The notes under the pieces: model-generated | Database searches by the model: none | What the model was told of the DNA's origin: nothing | Seen by the model: the letters and a program-made list of their open reading frames with translations, nothing else | Translations under genes and position numbers: made by a program | Shown: piece after piece, positions 14,057-24,700 of the stretch | How positions within the stretch are numbered: position 1 is the first letter of the stretch | Layout of the letters: every line of letters begins with the position of its first letter | Source of the DNA: Thermoplasmata archaeon | Lineage (GTDB): Archaea > Thermoplasmatota > Thermoplasmata > Halarchaeoplasmatales > Halarchaeoplasmataceae | Direction of reading: 5' to 3' | Length of the DNA stretch: 26,547 bases | Assembly: GCA_019594305.1 (NCBI GenBank) | Contig: JAFDTZ010000007.1 | Coordinates: 1-26,547, forward strand

Positions 14057-16015
14057 ATGACCCCTTTAATAGTTCGCCGATGCATGTACCGATATCTCAT
14101 GACAGGATATATCCCCGATCTATTCCCTTATACGCCTAGAAAAACCCAGCCCGAGATCATGGCGTCCATCAAAAAGTGTCTCGACAGAGGAAAACATATG
14201 GTATATCAGGCATCTACCGGTTCCGGTAAGACCATATGCACACTGGCACCCGTGCTTGAATTCACTGCAAGAGAAGACAAACGCATAGTTTATCTTACAA
14301 GGACCAACAGTCAGCAGAAGCAGGTGATCCGGGAGTTGAGGAGTATCGGTGGGTTTTACGGTATCGGCATGCAGGGCAGGAACAACACATGTCTGCTGGC
14401 ACTCAATGACGAGGAACTAGCCAATGGTAACGCCGATGAATTATCCAAATACTGCAGTGACAGGAAGAAAGAGGTGATAAGTCAGATAGGAGAGGGGAAG
14501 AAAAATTTTTCATGCCCCTATTACGCGGGCTTAATTCAGTGCGATCTCCATGAACTAAGGGAACATGTGAAGAAGGACGTGCCCACGGTGGATGAGTTTC
14601 TTGATACGTGTGCTGAAAGAGGGTTTTGCGCTTACGAACTATCCAAGATTCTGGCACGCGATGCCGTACTTGTTACCGCGCCGTACGTGTATTTCTTTAT
14701 GCCCGTCATACGCAGGAGGCTTCTGGAATGGATGGAGGTCGAGATGAGCGACCTTATAGTAATAGTTGATGAAGCACACAATCTGCCGGATTACGCAAGG
14801 GAACTCGCATCGGCGGAGCTAAGAACTGTCACGCTTGAAAGGGCGACCGGGGAGAGTGATGAATTCGGCGACCCCAAAATAAACGAAAAGCTATCTATCA
14901 ACGGATTGATCAGGCTGTTGAAGGCTATCCTTCTGGATACCGTAGACGAATTCATAGTCGATGAAGACGGTCTCATACCGCCGAATCAGGTTCGTTCAGA
15001 ACTACTTCATACCCTGGGGTTGAACAGTAATCAGCTTGGTGGTATCATCAAGGATCTGAAGCTGCAGGGTGATATAGTACAGCAGCGTAGAAGAGACGAA
15101 AAAAAACTGCCAAGGTCCTACATACATGCCGTTGCGGAGTTTTTATCTTTCTGGATGTCCATGGACCGTGCGGAATACATAAAACTAGTGAACGGCGGTG
15201 CCAATCCCGGTCTCGAGGGTTACTGCCTGGATCCCGCCAGGATCACCGAGTCGCTTAACTACTGTTATGCGTCCATCCACCAATCCGGTACCCTTGAGCC
15301 CATGGACGAGTACAAGGATTCCATAGGACTACCCTTTGATACGGATTTAAAAAAATTTCCATCTTCGTTCCCGGAAGAGAACAAGAGTTCATTCTATATG
15401 CGGGGTGTGTCAACTCAATATGAAGCAATAAACAGGGATAAAACGATGACAAAGAAATTAAGAACATACCTGAGTGACATTATTGCCAAGGTAGATAGGA
15501 ACATCATCGTATTTTTCCCCAGTTATAGATTACTCGACGACATAGGCATACCGGCCGTTGACGGCTGCGGTAAATTTTACGTGGAGGCCCAGGGGATGAG
15601 TCAGCCCGACCTCATGGGCATGGTAGATGAGTTCAAAGAAAGGGGTGGTGTACTACTATCGGTGATCGGCGGGAGGATAAGCGAGGGCATGGATTTTCCC
15701 GGTAAGGAGCTGGAAGTGGCGGTGGTTGTGGGTATACCCTATCCCAAGCCCACTGCAAAGCAGCGGGGGCTCCAGCACTACTACGATTTGAAATTCGGTA
15801 AGGGATGGGATTACACCGTCAAGGCTCCGGCCGTAAGAAAGATATTGCAGGCTACCGGCAGGTTGGTAAGGAGCGAAGAGGATCTGGGCGCGGCGGTGAT
15901 AGTGGATGAGCGGGCAGTGCATTTCAAACCGTATCTCAAAGAGCTTCGGCTGGTGGAAGAGCCGAGTCGAGAGGTGAATAAATTTTTTGATATAAACGAA
16001 TCGCAGAGAACTTGA
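14057..16015 (+). CDS. XPD/Rad3/DinG-type Fe-S DNA helicase
   Basis: A 652-aa superfamily 2 helicase, ATP-driven and 5'-3' in this family, acting in repair or in resolving DNA structures. Walker A ASTGSGKT is at 52-59, an Fe-S domain with candidate ligands C112, C133, C153 and C191 lies between motifs I and II, and the DEAH box is at 238-241. C-terminal motifs include IGGRISEGMDFPG and QATGRLVRS (motif VI). Length matches archaeal XPD, slightly long. Possible starts are ATG 14057, 14084 and 14099; the family pattern (LFPYTPRKTQPE) begins shortly after 14099, so the shorter forms are plausible. Monocistronic, between promoters at 14017 and 16043. Confidence 0.93.
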   Translation: MTPLIVRRCMYRYLMTGYIPDLFPYTPRKTQPEIMASIKKCLDRGKHMVYQASTGSGKTICTLAPVLEFTAREDKRIVYLTRTNSQQKQVIRELRSIGGFYGIGMQGRNNTCLLALNDEELANGNADELSKYCSDRKKEVISQIGEGKKNFSCPYYAGLIQCDLHELREHVKKDVPTVDEFLDTCAERGFCAYELSKILARDAVLVTAPYVYFFMPVIRRRLLEWMEVEMSDLIVIVDEAHNLPDYARELASAELRTVTLERATGESDEFGDPKINEKLSINGLIRLLKAILLDTVDEFIVDEDGLIPPNQVRSELLHTLGLNSNQLGGIIKDLKLQGDIVQQRRRDEKKLPRSYIHAVAEFLSFWMSMDRAEYIKLVNGGANPGLEGYCLDPARITESLNYCYASIHQSGTLEPMDEYKDSIGLPFDTDLKKFPSSFPEENKSSFYMRGVSTQYEAINRDKTMTKKLRTYLSDIIAKVDRNIIVFFPSYRLLDDIGIPAVDGCGKFYVEAQGMSQPDLMGMVDEFKERGGVLLSVIGGRISEGMDFPGKELEVAVVVGIPYPKPTAKQRGLQHYYDLKFGKGWDYTVKAPAVRKILQATGRLVRSEEDLGAAVIVDERAVHFKPYLKELRLVEEPSREVNKFFDINESQRT

Positions 16016-16037
16016 CCTTTTAGATGAGATAAACAAA

Positions 16038-16048
16038 GTTTATTAAAT
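16038..16048 (+). promoter_or_regulatory. TATA box for hypB
   Basis: GTTTATTAAAT, centred near 16043, is 26 nt before ATG 16069. hypB has no Shine-Dalgarno, so a leaderless transcript is predicted. Confidence 0.55.
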
Positions 16049-16068
16049 ACCTTGTCCGGTCTCTTATC

Positions 16069-16716
16069 ATGCATAAAACTTGCGATGTGATGATGGAGAA
16101 GAACATACTGGAAGAGAACAGTAAACTTGCTAGGAAAAACGCAGAATTGTTCAAAGATCATAACGTCCGTGCCTTCAATATACTGGGTGCCATCGGCTCC
16201 GGCAAAACCACGGTTATAGAAAAAATGGCAGAAGGAATGGCAGACACCCGGGTCGGCGCTATCGCAGGCGATCTTTCGGGTAAAGACGATTACATACGTT
16301 TCAAGAACAGAGGCATACCTGCAGTAGCGGTAAACACGGGTAAGGACTGTCATCTTGACGCACATTACGTCAGCCATGCCCTGGAAAAGCTGCCTCTTGA
16401 TGATATGGATATACTCTTCATCGAGAACGTTGGTAACCTTATATGCCCCGTAGACTTTCCCCTGGGTACCGAGATGAGCGTTGTGATCATTTCGGTCACC
16501 GAAGGTGATGATATGATTAGGAAGCATCCGCTAATATTCGCCCAGTCAGAAATTTCCGTTCTAAATAAAGTTGATCTGGCAGAGATAATGGAAGTGGATA
16601 TAGGGGTGATCGAGTCCGACTTCAATAAAATTAACCCTCACGGTAAATTGATCAAAACAGATGCTAGAAAAGGAAAAGGTCTGGAAGAGCTATCTAGGAT
16701 GTTAAAAATCAACTAG
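16069..16716 (+). CDS. hypB: Hydrogenase nickel-incorporation GTPase HypB
   Basis: A 215-aa SIMIBI-class GTPase that, with HypA, inserts nickel into [NiFe] hydrogenase. The P-loop GAIGSGKTT is at 40-48, with IAGDLSGKDD, the nickel/zinc-binding D93-C94-H95, ENVGNLICP at 119-127, and the guanine-specificity NKVD at 166-169. The N-terminal high-affinity nickel motif or His-rich tail of some bacterial HypBs is absent, as in archaeal forms. No other hyp or hydrogenase gene is in the window, so it stands apart from its partners. Its stop overlaps the stop of the convergent gene. UreG is less likely given the HypB-type N-terminus and ENVGNLICP. Confidence 0.93.
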   Translation: MHKTCDVMMEKNILEENSKLARKNAELFKDHNVRAFNILGAIGSGKTTVIEKMAEGMADTRVGAIAGDLSGKDDYIRFKNRGIPAVAVNTGKDCHLDAHYVSHALEKLPLDDMDILFIENVGNLICPVDFPLGTEMSVVIISVTEGDDMIRKHPLIFAQSEISVLNKVDLAEIMEVDIGVIESDFNKINPHGKLIKTDARKGKGLEELSRMLKIN

Positions 16717-17630
16717 GATTTACCTCGGTAATAGGGCGAATCCTCCAGCCTTAAAATCGAGGTTGTATCACGTTTACGGTAGAACTCACGGCGCTTTTCC
16801 GCTATTATTCCACCCATGATAGCACCGCCTATAAACACACCCAGGACGATGGACGGGAAGTGTGATAAGGGTTCGGGGACCGGAACTACGGAGCTGCCGG
16901 TCATGGTCTTTTCAAGCTCTAAAGAAGCTACCGACACACTGTCGGCGTCAGGGTTATAATCGGCACCTATAAGGAAATTATTGCCCAGGGGGATGAACAA
17001 TGTTTCCGATTCCACACCGTCAACCTTCGCATCGGTACTCCAGCTGTAGTAACCTGTGTGAGATTCAAGTATATTAAATTGATAGTATTCTATCGGTTCC
17101 TTTCCGGGTAATACATCCCCGGGCCGGCGCAAGATATCGCCGTATACCTCAATATTCTGATTTATGAATACCTTACCTTCGGGAAGATCGTGCATCTCTT
17201 CCAAGGAAAAGGAAAATGTAATCTCCGATGTGTCTGACGTCGAAAACACGTTGATCTGTAGATATAGGTGTCCGAGAGAAACTTCATCCACTTCTATCCA
17301 TTTATCCAAGCGAATTTGTATGTGTGGGAACGTTTCGTGCTCTACGGAGACGGGATTCTCATTCCAATCCCCTTCTCCCAGGTCAACAGTGTACGCACCA
17401 CCGTCGTACTGGAATTCCAGCTCAACGTAATCAACCTTGTAAAGTGTGATGCCGTCCCTTTGTACGCTAACGGTGGGATAATTATCAGTACTCATCACCA
17501 CGTCTATGCCTTTGACGGTTCCTAAAATATTTTCTTCGCCGTGGACAAGAGAGGAGGTGATAGATATGATAATGAATAGAGAAACGAGCAACACCCCGAA
17601 ACGGGCTCCTAAACACATTTTTCTTGGCAT
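16713..17630 (-). CDS. Secreted membrane-anchored protein, unknown function
   Basis: A 305-aa protein with a signal peptide (basic MPRKMCLGAR, hydrophobic core 11-25, likely cleavage near 31), a beta-rich extracytoplasmic region of about 225 residues, and one C-terminal membrane helix at about 259-277 followed by a basic tail EKRREFYRKR. The extracellular part is acidic with strand-like alternation, and I recognise no domain. ATG 17630 is supported by AAGGTG 5 nt upstream. It resembles type I surface proteins of archaea. The neighbours (hypB convergent, PRPP synthetase upstream) give no functional hint. Confidence 0.8.
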   Translation of the reverse strand: MPRKMCLGARFGVLLVSLFIIISITSSLVHGEENILGTVKGIDVVMSTDNYPTVSVQRDGITLYKVDYVELEFQYDGGAYTVDLGEGDWNENPVSVEHETFPHIQIRLDKWIEVDEVSLGHLYLQINVFSTSDTSEITFSFSLEEMHDLPEGKVFINQNIEVYGDILRRPGDVLPGKEPIEYYQFNILESHTGYYSWSTDAKVDGVESETLFIPLGNNFLIGADYNPDADSVSVASLELEKTMTGSSVVPVPEPLSHFPSIVLGVFIGGAIMGGIIAEKRREFYRKRDTTSILRLEDSPYYRGKS

Positions 17631-17645
17631 CTATACACCTTATTA

Positions 17646-17662
17646 AACCCTTAAAAAGGGTT
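17646..17662. repeat. Perfect inverted repeat in the promoter region of the 305-aa gene
   Basis: AACCCTT-AAA-AAGGGTT, a 7-bp arm inverted repeat with a 3-nt loop, ends 16 nt upstream of ATG 17630. It lies where the promoter of that gene should be and could be an operator or an upstream terminator hairpin. Confidence 0.4.
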
Positions 17663-17673
17663 GAGGAGGTTAT

Positions 17674-17736
17674 ATGAAGGGAATTAAAGAGGAGGAATTA
17701 TCGTCATGTTTGATGATATTAAAAACCGTATCGTAG
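17674..17736 (+). other. Two strong ribosome-binding sites with a 20-codon ORF in the gap
   Basis: GAGGAGGT ends 3 nt before ATG 17674, which opens a 20-codon frame ending at TAG 17734. A second GAGGAGG precedes ATG 17706 by 8 nt; that frame is open for 128 codons but from 17774 on is antisense to the PRPP synthetase gene and probably meaningless there. Two strong purine-rich sites in a 143-nt gap are unusual. They may be a leader peptide, the remains of a gene or chance. Confidence 0.25.
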
Positions 17737-17773
17737 TATATAAGGAATTCCGCACAATTCTCGAACAAAAGGC

Positions 17774-18628
17774 TTATTCTATGCCGTATAACTCATGTAA
17801 TATCAAAGGGGCGACGGTAACCTCACTTCTTTCGCATTCTACGGTGTCGGCACAGAATACAGAATCACAAAGAGCTTCCAAACACTTTAGGGAATCCCCC
17901 ACGAACAAACCGTGGGTGCAGCCTGCGTGGACCTCTTCGGCACCCTGTTCAAAAAGCTGTCTTGCCGCCTCGACCATGGTCCCGCCTGTAGAGATTATAT
18001 CATCGAGTATTACCACGGTTTTGCCTTCGGCCTTCATCCCCTTGGGCTCGATGATCACCGTCTCTCCGTCTATACGTTTTTTAACTAAATAATCCCAGTC
18101 TATTTCGGTACCCTCGGCCGCCTGCATTACCCTTTCCTTACCACCTTCATCGGGAGACAGCAGTATATCCGGATCGAAAAGGCACGCATGATCTACGAGA
18201 AGAGGCATGGCACTTAGATTGGTAGAGGGTATGTTAAAAAAATCAAGTACATTCTCGGAGTGGAGATCGATACTGAAGAAAGAATCACATCCAACCTCGA
18301 TGAGTCTCGATATGGCTCTTGCGCTAACCGGCTCACCCGTCATGAATCGTTTGTCCTGTCTTGCATAGGAATAATACGGAACCACCAGGGCGAGGCTGTT
18401 TGCGCCGTTTTCAAATATAGCGTCCTGTATGAGGAACAATTCCAGCAGATTCTCATCCGGATAGGTAGCCTGAACAAGAACACAATCTTCACCATGAACG
18501 TCGTCCAAAAGGCGTACATAATGTTCGCCGTCCGGAAATATATTATGTTCTACGTCAACAACATCAGCATCCAGTCGTTCAGCGAGCCTTTCGCAGAGTG
18601 CAGGAGATCCGGGTCCCTTCACCAACAT
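17774..18628 (-). CDS. prs: Ribose-phosphate pyrophosphokinase (PRPP synthetase)
   Basis: A 284-aa enzyme making PRPP from ribose-5-phosphate and ATP for purine, pyrimidine, His and Trp synthesis. The FPDGE substrate motif is at 31-35, the catalytic flexible loop YARQDKRF at 88-95, DLHSENVLDFF at 121-131, and the PRPP-binding signature VVILDDIISTGGTM at 205-218. The length matches the shorter archaeal type rather than the roughly 315-aa bacterial form. It is divergent from the giant surface-protein gene, with a 128-nt promoter region between them. No partner in an operon is evident. Confidence 0.96.
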   Translation of the reverse strand: MLVKGPGSPALCERLAERLDADVVDVEHNIFPDGEHYVRLLDDVHGEDCVLVQATYPDENLLELFLIQDAIFENGANSLALVVPYYSYARQDKRFMTGEPVSARAISRLIEVGCDSFFSIDLHSENVLDFFNIPSTNLSAMPLLVDHACLFDPDILLSPDEGGKERVMQAAEGTEIDWDYLVKKRIDGETVIIEPKGMKAEGKTVVILDDIISTGGTMVEAARQLFEQGAEEVHAGCTHGLFVGDSLKCLEALCDSVFCADTVECERSEVTVAPLILHELYGIE

Positions 18629-18719
18629 GATATCCTTAGGGTATAGACCTTGGTGATTTAAGAATTTGCCTGTTTTTCTTAACCCGTATTAGACGAGCGA
18701 AATATAACCGAGCTTGACA

Positions 18720-18730
18720 AGATATAAATA
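18720..18730 (+). promoter_or_regulatory. TATA box for the giant surface-protein gene
   Basis: AGATATAAATA, centred near 18726, predicts transcription starting near 18752, 5 nt before ATG 18757. A GAGAGGT at 18748-18754 is too close to the ATG to act normally as a ribosome site and would overlap the transcript start. Confidence 0.5.
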
Positions 18731-18756
18731 CGTGTTCGGATTAAAGCGAGAGGTAA

Positions 18757-21700
18757 ATGATTCGTGGAGATAAAGAAAAGGGTGACCTCGGTACCACCTC
18801 ATTTGCACTCCTGGGAGTACTACTGATACTACTTTCAATAGTTGCTGTCTCCTATGTTTCATACATAGAGAATATCAATTACGAAAATAAACTTCAGGCG
18901 GATAAGGTATCGGCACTGGAAGATGCGGCGGATAAAACACTCGAGTCCATAAAAACGAAATTGCATCTTATTGCTATCGAAAGCGCTTTCCATGGTAATA
19001 GAGAAGGTATTCTAGAAAACCCGTCTAACATCTTTCATAACCGCGTAGAGAATTACTTTGACGAATCCGCAGAGGATGGCGGCTGGAAGAGAGGACAATA
19101 TCTGGTAACACTCGATAGGGGTGCCTGCAATATATCCATGGGTGGAAAGGTCGTCGAGATAGATAGCATCATTCCGAAGGAAGAGGACCGGGGAGGCTAC
19201 GAACGTATCGCTACGGATATACCCGGCGAGTTAGGTCGTGATAACCATTCGTTCTATTACGGTGTCGAAGGTGTCCTTTCGGTCATTGTGGAAGATACGG
19301 ACAATGGTTTAACACTGAATCGTACGGAAAAAGTCGATATCACGGTGGACGTACCCTACCCATTCCTGAAAAGAAACATGGATGAGCTGGGGAGTTCACT
19401 CCACGGTTCGGAGGGCCAAGTGGCACGGATAACCCGTTACATACTGACAACCATCGCCCAATACCGAACACTGATGGGATATGGTATGAAAAGTTTCGAA
19501 CATGTGGACAATTCAACCTTGGGCGCTACAAAAGATATTCTTACCTTGAATGATGTGGAACTAGCTCTTAACTTTGCCATACTCCTAGAGATGGCATATC
19601 AGTTCAGAACGTACGACCCTTTTTCAGTAAAAGCACTTGTAGATAACAGCACCACCCAGGATTTTGTGGAACTCGAACTGATATTGGATACCTATATAGA
19701 AAAGGGTAGAGTTTGTCCGGGTGACATCATCGCCCTGTACTATGGCTTTGGATACGACGGCGATATATTGTCAAGGGAAGACGCAAAAGAACTTAACCTC
19801 GAAGCGATAATTGCCCAGGCACTGTACGCCATCCTGGATCAGTTCATCTTAAAATACTTCGATTACTTCGGATTCACGGATATTGTAAACTTTTTTATCG
19901 GTACCGTTGAGACTATAAACAACGCAATAGAGAAAGCGGCAGATGTCGGTAAATCCCTTTGGGGCTGGGTTACCTCTTCGGACGATGATGAAGACGATAT
20001 CAATCCCAAGCAGGTAAAAATAGTGAAGGATTGGGTACGGGAGACCTTCGCCGCCGCCGGGATGACGGGAACCTACATAGTGAAGGATATTTACCTACCG
20101 TTCAACAGCATAAACGGAGATGAGATATATGGCTATCCTAAACTTCCGGATGATTTCCACGAATCGTACGAGATAACCATCAAAACCAGGTTGACCTCAG
20201 AAGAGAACAGAATATTTACATACTCATGCGATCACGAAGTCGATGATACCAGCGAGGAAACATGCCCCGAGATGATAGAAATATATGTCGGAGAGGACGA
20301 ACCCGTATACATAAGGTGCGGGGCGGATAGGGTACTACTCGGCTACCAGTACGCTTTGCACACAATTAACGTGACTTTTTCCGGTGGCTCACCCGTACAA
20401 TTTCAGCCCGTCGATATACTAAATGGAAACGACGAAATATGGCAGGAATTCTATGACATGCATTTTACCGATGTAGAAAACCCAGATATATCGGATATTC
20501 AAGGACTTGTAAAGAGCGTGATAGAAAGATTCGTAGATGCCGTCACAGATGTGGATGAGGTTAAAGAGATAATCAATAGATACAACAAAGTTGAGATCGA
20601 TGTATATGACAGAAGAAGCCTATTCAATGATATACAAAAAGCTATCAACGGTGCCATAGAGGAAACCGTCTGTTTTTTCAAAAAAAATCCCGATACAGTC
20701 AAAGATGTAGTTATGGATGCGATATATGATAAAGATGGTGATCCCCAGGTAGAGGATCTTAAAGAAATTCTTCTGACGAATTACGAAGATTTTTATGGAG
20801 AAGAGTACAGAAACAATATGGCAGGGAGAACTGCCATCGCACTCATAATGGGAGAAGGAAATTTCGTGTCCTACGATATCGTCGATACGGAGATAGTACA
20901 AGGCGGTATCAACGACCGATGCGATGCCTCACGGCACAACTTGCAAGACCCTTCCATGGAAGACTTAAGACATGTTTTGATGTACGGTGGCTCAGAATCG
21001 TCCGGTAAATTTTTCCCATTGGCTATCTCTTTAATATCGGATGTTGAAACCGCACTTGATGAGATAAAGGAAAGGGAGGTTGAAGAGGTAAATATCGAAA
21101 ATAAACATTCTCATGAGGACGGTCTCATCGTACAGGCCCTCGATTCGTATATCTACAATACAACCATCGTTACGGACGATAGTCAGTGCGATACAAGAAC
21201 CAGGGGTGGTAATATACCTACCGGTTCGGCCCATATCGAGTCTATCACACCTAACCCAGCGACTATGGGGCAGGATACTGTACGGTTTCGTTCGTATGTA
21301 AGCTGTAACTATACGCATCTTGAATGGACATCTAATATGGACGGCCACCTTTCCAACAGGATGAATTTCAACCTGTCAGCCGCATTTATGAGCGCCGGAG
21401 ACCACACTATAACACTTACCGTCACGGACGATGATGGGTTCATACACCAGGACACTGAACATATATTCATCAACCGGCCGCCGGTGGCGGTGATAGACGA
21501 TATATTACCCTCGCCGGCTACCCAAGGTCAGATTGTTACATACCGAGAATCAAGCTACGACATCGACGGACATATCGTTTCGTATCTTTGGGAATTCGGA
21601 GATGGCCATAATTCCTCCGACCAAGAGGCCGTACATGTATATTCGTCCCCGGGCTATTACACCGTTACACTCACCGTCACCGATGATAAAGGAGGCACGG

Positions 21701-24700
21701 ATAGTGTTTTCCAAGATATACTCGTGGATAACCGTCCATACATTATAGGGATAAGCCCGGAAGAAGGCCAGGACTGGGAGATCGACCAGGCGATCACCGT
21801 TGTATTCTCCGAAGAGGTGGACCCGTCTTCATTGGAGTATACTATATCCGAATACATGGATTTTAGCGTATCTTGGCATGAGAACAATACGATCGCACTT
21901 TTCACCCCCGATGAAGATTACAAAAGGTACACTCACTACAACCTAACGATCTCGGATGTACTAGATGTTGACAACGGAACACAATCATCGATGGAACATC
22001 CGGTAAGTCATCAGTGGCAAACTATTGGATACGCAAGGGTCACAGGGTATCACCCGTCGGGGGATGAAGAGGTCAAGCTTAAGCGCTCTATCGTTCTAAC
22101 CTTTAGCGAAGCAGTCGAGCTAGTTGATGATATAGATAATTTCATATCCGGGGATTGGGGCTGGGAATATATTTTCGAAAACAATAACGAAAGGATGATA
22201 CTCGACCACGATAAATTCACACCCGGTACTCGGATAATTCTTGAAATAGATCTGAGCAAGTTGAATACTATAGCCGATGGCTCGATAGTAACCACCGATG
22301 GCGTAGGCGGTACGGACTTAGAGATATCATTCCTGACGGAGGAAAACCTTCAGCCTATGCTGGTGTCCGTCTCGCCGGCTAACGGCACACGTAACGTCTC
22401 CACTTCGGGTCACATAGACATCCGCTTCAATATGCCCATGAACACAACTTCATTCAACATTACATTTTACCCGGAGGTACTCGGACTGACCTACCAATGG
22501 GATCATGATAATACGTCCGTAAAGGTAGGTTATGAAGGTCTGAACCCGGGTATGCGTTATGTGGTGTACATAGATGCGTGTAATGAAGAAGGAAAAGCAC
22601 TCTATGTGGCCCCGGGGAGCGACGATTATACCAATCCTTTCACCTTTTACACCAAGGACGAAACTTTACCTTATGTCGTAGCCATATCACCTTGGAACGG
22701 ACAGACCCGTTATCTTACCAATGCGCCCGTGGTGATCATTTTTAGTAAGAGCGTATGCCCCTACAGTTTGAATTTCACCATAGATTCAGATCCCGGTGGT
22801 TGGAGGGAAGAGTGGAACTGGGACTTCACGGAATTGAAGCTCTTTCATGATGATTTTAAGAAGGACTCTTGGTATACCTTCTCGCTTTTACATATAGAGG
22901 ACTTGAATGGAAACGAGATGTACGGCACCGTAAATGTGACCTTCCATACGAGTATGAACGGTAAAGATATTCAAGGCAGCCTGCTGCAGAGGATGGTTTG
23001 GAGTATATTGGATGGCGGCCTGATGGACGATTCACTTTTCGGTCTGGCTGAAAGTATGCTTAAAAGCACCACTTCCAACCTGATCCTCAGTAGTCAGATG
23101 AGTAATCTCGAGGTCCGCCTACCACTGGCGGTGTCCGAAGAATACCGGTATTCTTCCGGAACGGAGGAGAGCATGAATGACCTAGAGTTATTCATAGAGT
23201 ACTCACCGGGTTATATACACCTCGACGAAGAATCTTCCGTCATAACAGCGCCGTCCGGTACACATTACACCAATATCTGGAGTATATCATCGAGGCCATT
23301 TGAAACTCACTGGGATGTTTCCATACCCAAGACCATGTTACAGGTGAACGTAAGTACCGATTCGGATGTGATCCTCATAGAAGACGAACACTATCCAGTA
23401 TGGGTTAACGACACTTTATGTTTGGAATTCGATATACGCATAACAGTTTCGTCCGGTTGGGGTCTGTCCGGTGTGGATTACACCATGAAGAACGATTTCT
23501 TTTCGGACATTAAGACAGTTCTGGATCATCTATGGGGCTTCATCAAGGACTCGGTCTCCTTCATAATCGACGCCATTCGTAAATTAATAGATGTTATTAC
23601 CAATCTTGTAGAGACGATAAAGGAATACGCAGCCAAACTTCTCGAATACATAGGTAATATGATACAAAATGTGGTCGAAGAGTTGATAAGACCACATGTG
23701 GAGGGCATGTTGGATCTCCGGGATAAATGGTGGTTCAACGACATAGAACAGGATATATCGATCTTGGGTCTGAATCTCGAGTTACTGATGGAAAAGGATG
23801 GAAGTAAGACCGGTCTGCCCATGTACGATGGTCTCGTCAGAAGATACGTTGACGTATCCTTCGGAGGCGAACTCCTTGGTACTTCGTACAGGTTCAATCT
23901 AAACGTACTGCAAAATAACGTGGTCGCCTTCGGTCAAATAAAAACCGGAGGTATGACAATGGACTGGCAGTGCGATCCCCTAGCGGACCCTACAGGCAAA
24001 GGGACCAGTATTTATTCCGCATGGTTCCAGGCCCAGGGACGTGCTGGGAAAAAGGGCAGCGGTGCACTCCTGAATTTTACAGTGCCGGAGATACCGGAAC
24101 CGACTCAGGAATTTTCCCTTGCACTATCCTCCATAGTACCCATCGATGCTGTCACGATACCCATAGGCCCCATAGTGGTCACTGGTATAGACCTGGGAGC
24201 CAAGATGGAGATCATGAACGTCGAAGATGGAGGGGGGTCACTTTTATCGGGTATGATAAGCAAGACTTTCAGAGAAACCGTTTCAGCCATGAGTAGTATG
24301 AGCTTCAGTCTTGACTACATAATTCAATTCATCAAGACGCTCATCCAGCGTTTCGTGGACGAAGTCATATCGCTGATATTGAATTTTATACGGGAATTAT
24401 CACTGTTCTTCAAAGCGGTTATCAGCGGTATAGAGGTTTCATTAACTTTCGGTTTCCAAGGCGGTGAGACCATAATCGCATTTTTCCAGTGGATAGCCGT
24501 CACTATCAGAGATATGATTGAAAATATATCCAACATGAGGTTGTCCGGCCCGTCCCGGGGTTTATCTTCGGATATACTTGAAGGCACATGGTTAGGTATA
24601 ACGATAGGCGACAAGACAGGTAGCGTGCAGGCCTTCTTCGGGGCCAACCTACCGGCCCTTGCCGCACTTGTAGGAAAGGACATGGGAAGATGGATGATGA

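Noticed and set aside
15811..16527. 238-codon open frame on the minus strand across the helicase end and hypB start
   Set aside because: Fully antisense to two well-identified genes, spans their promoter gap, and its composition is unlike a protein family; a shadow frame.
20499..20901. Minus-strand frames inside the giant surface-protein gene
   Set aside because: Antisense shadows with no ribosome sites; the plus-strand frame is continuous with recognisable domains.
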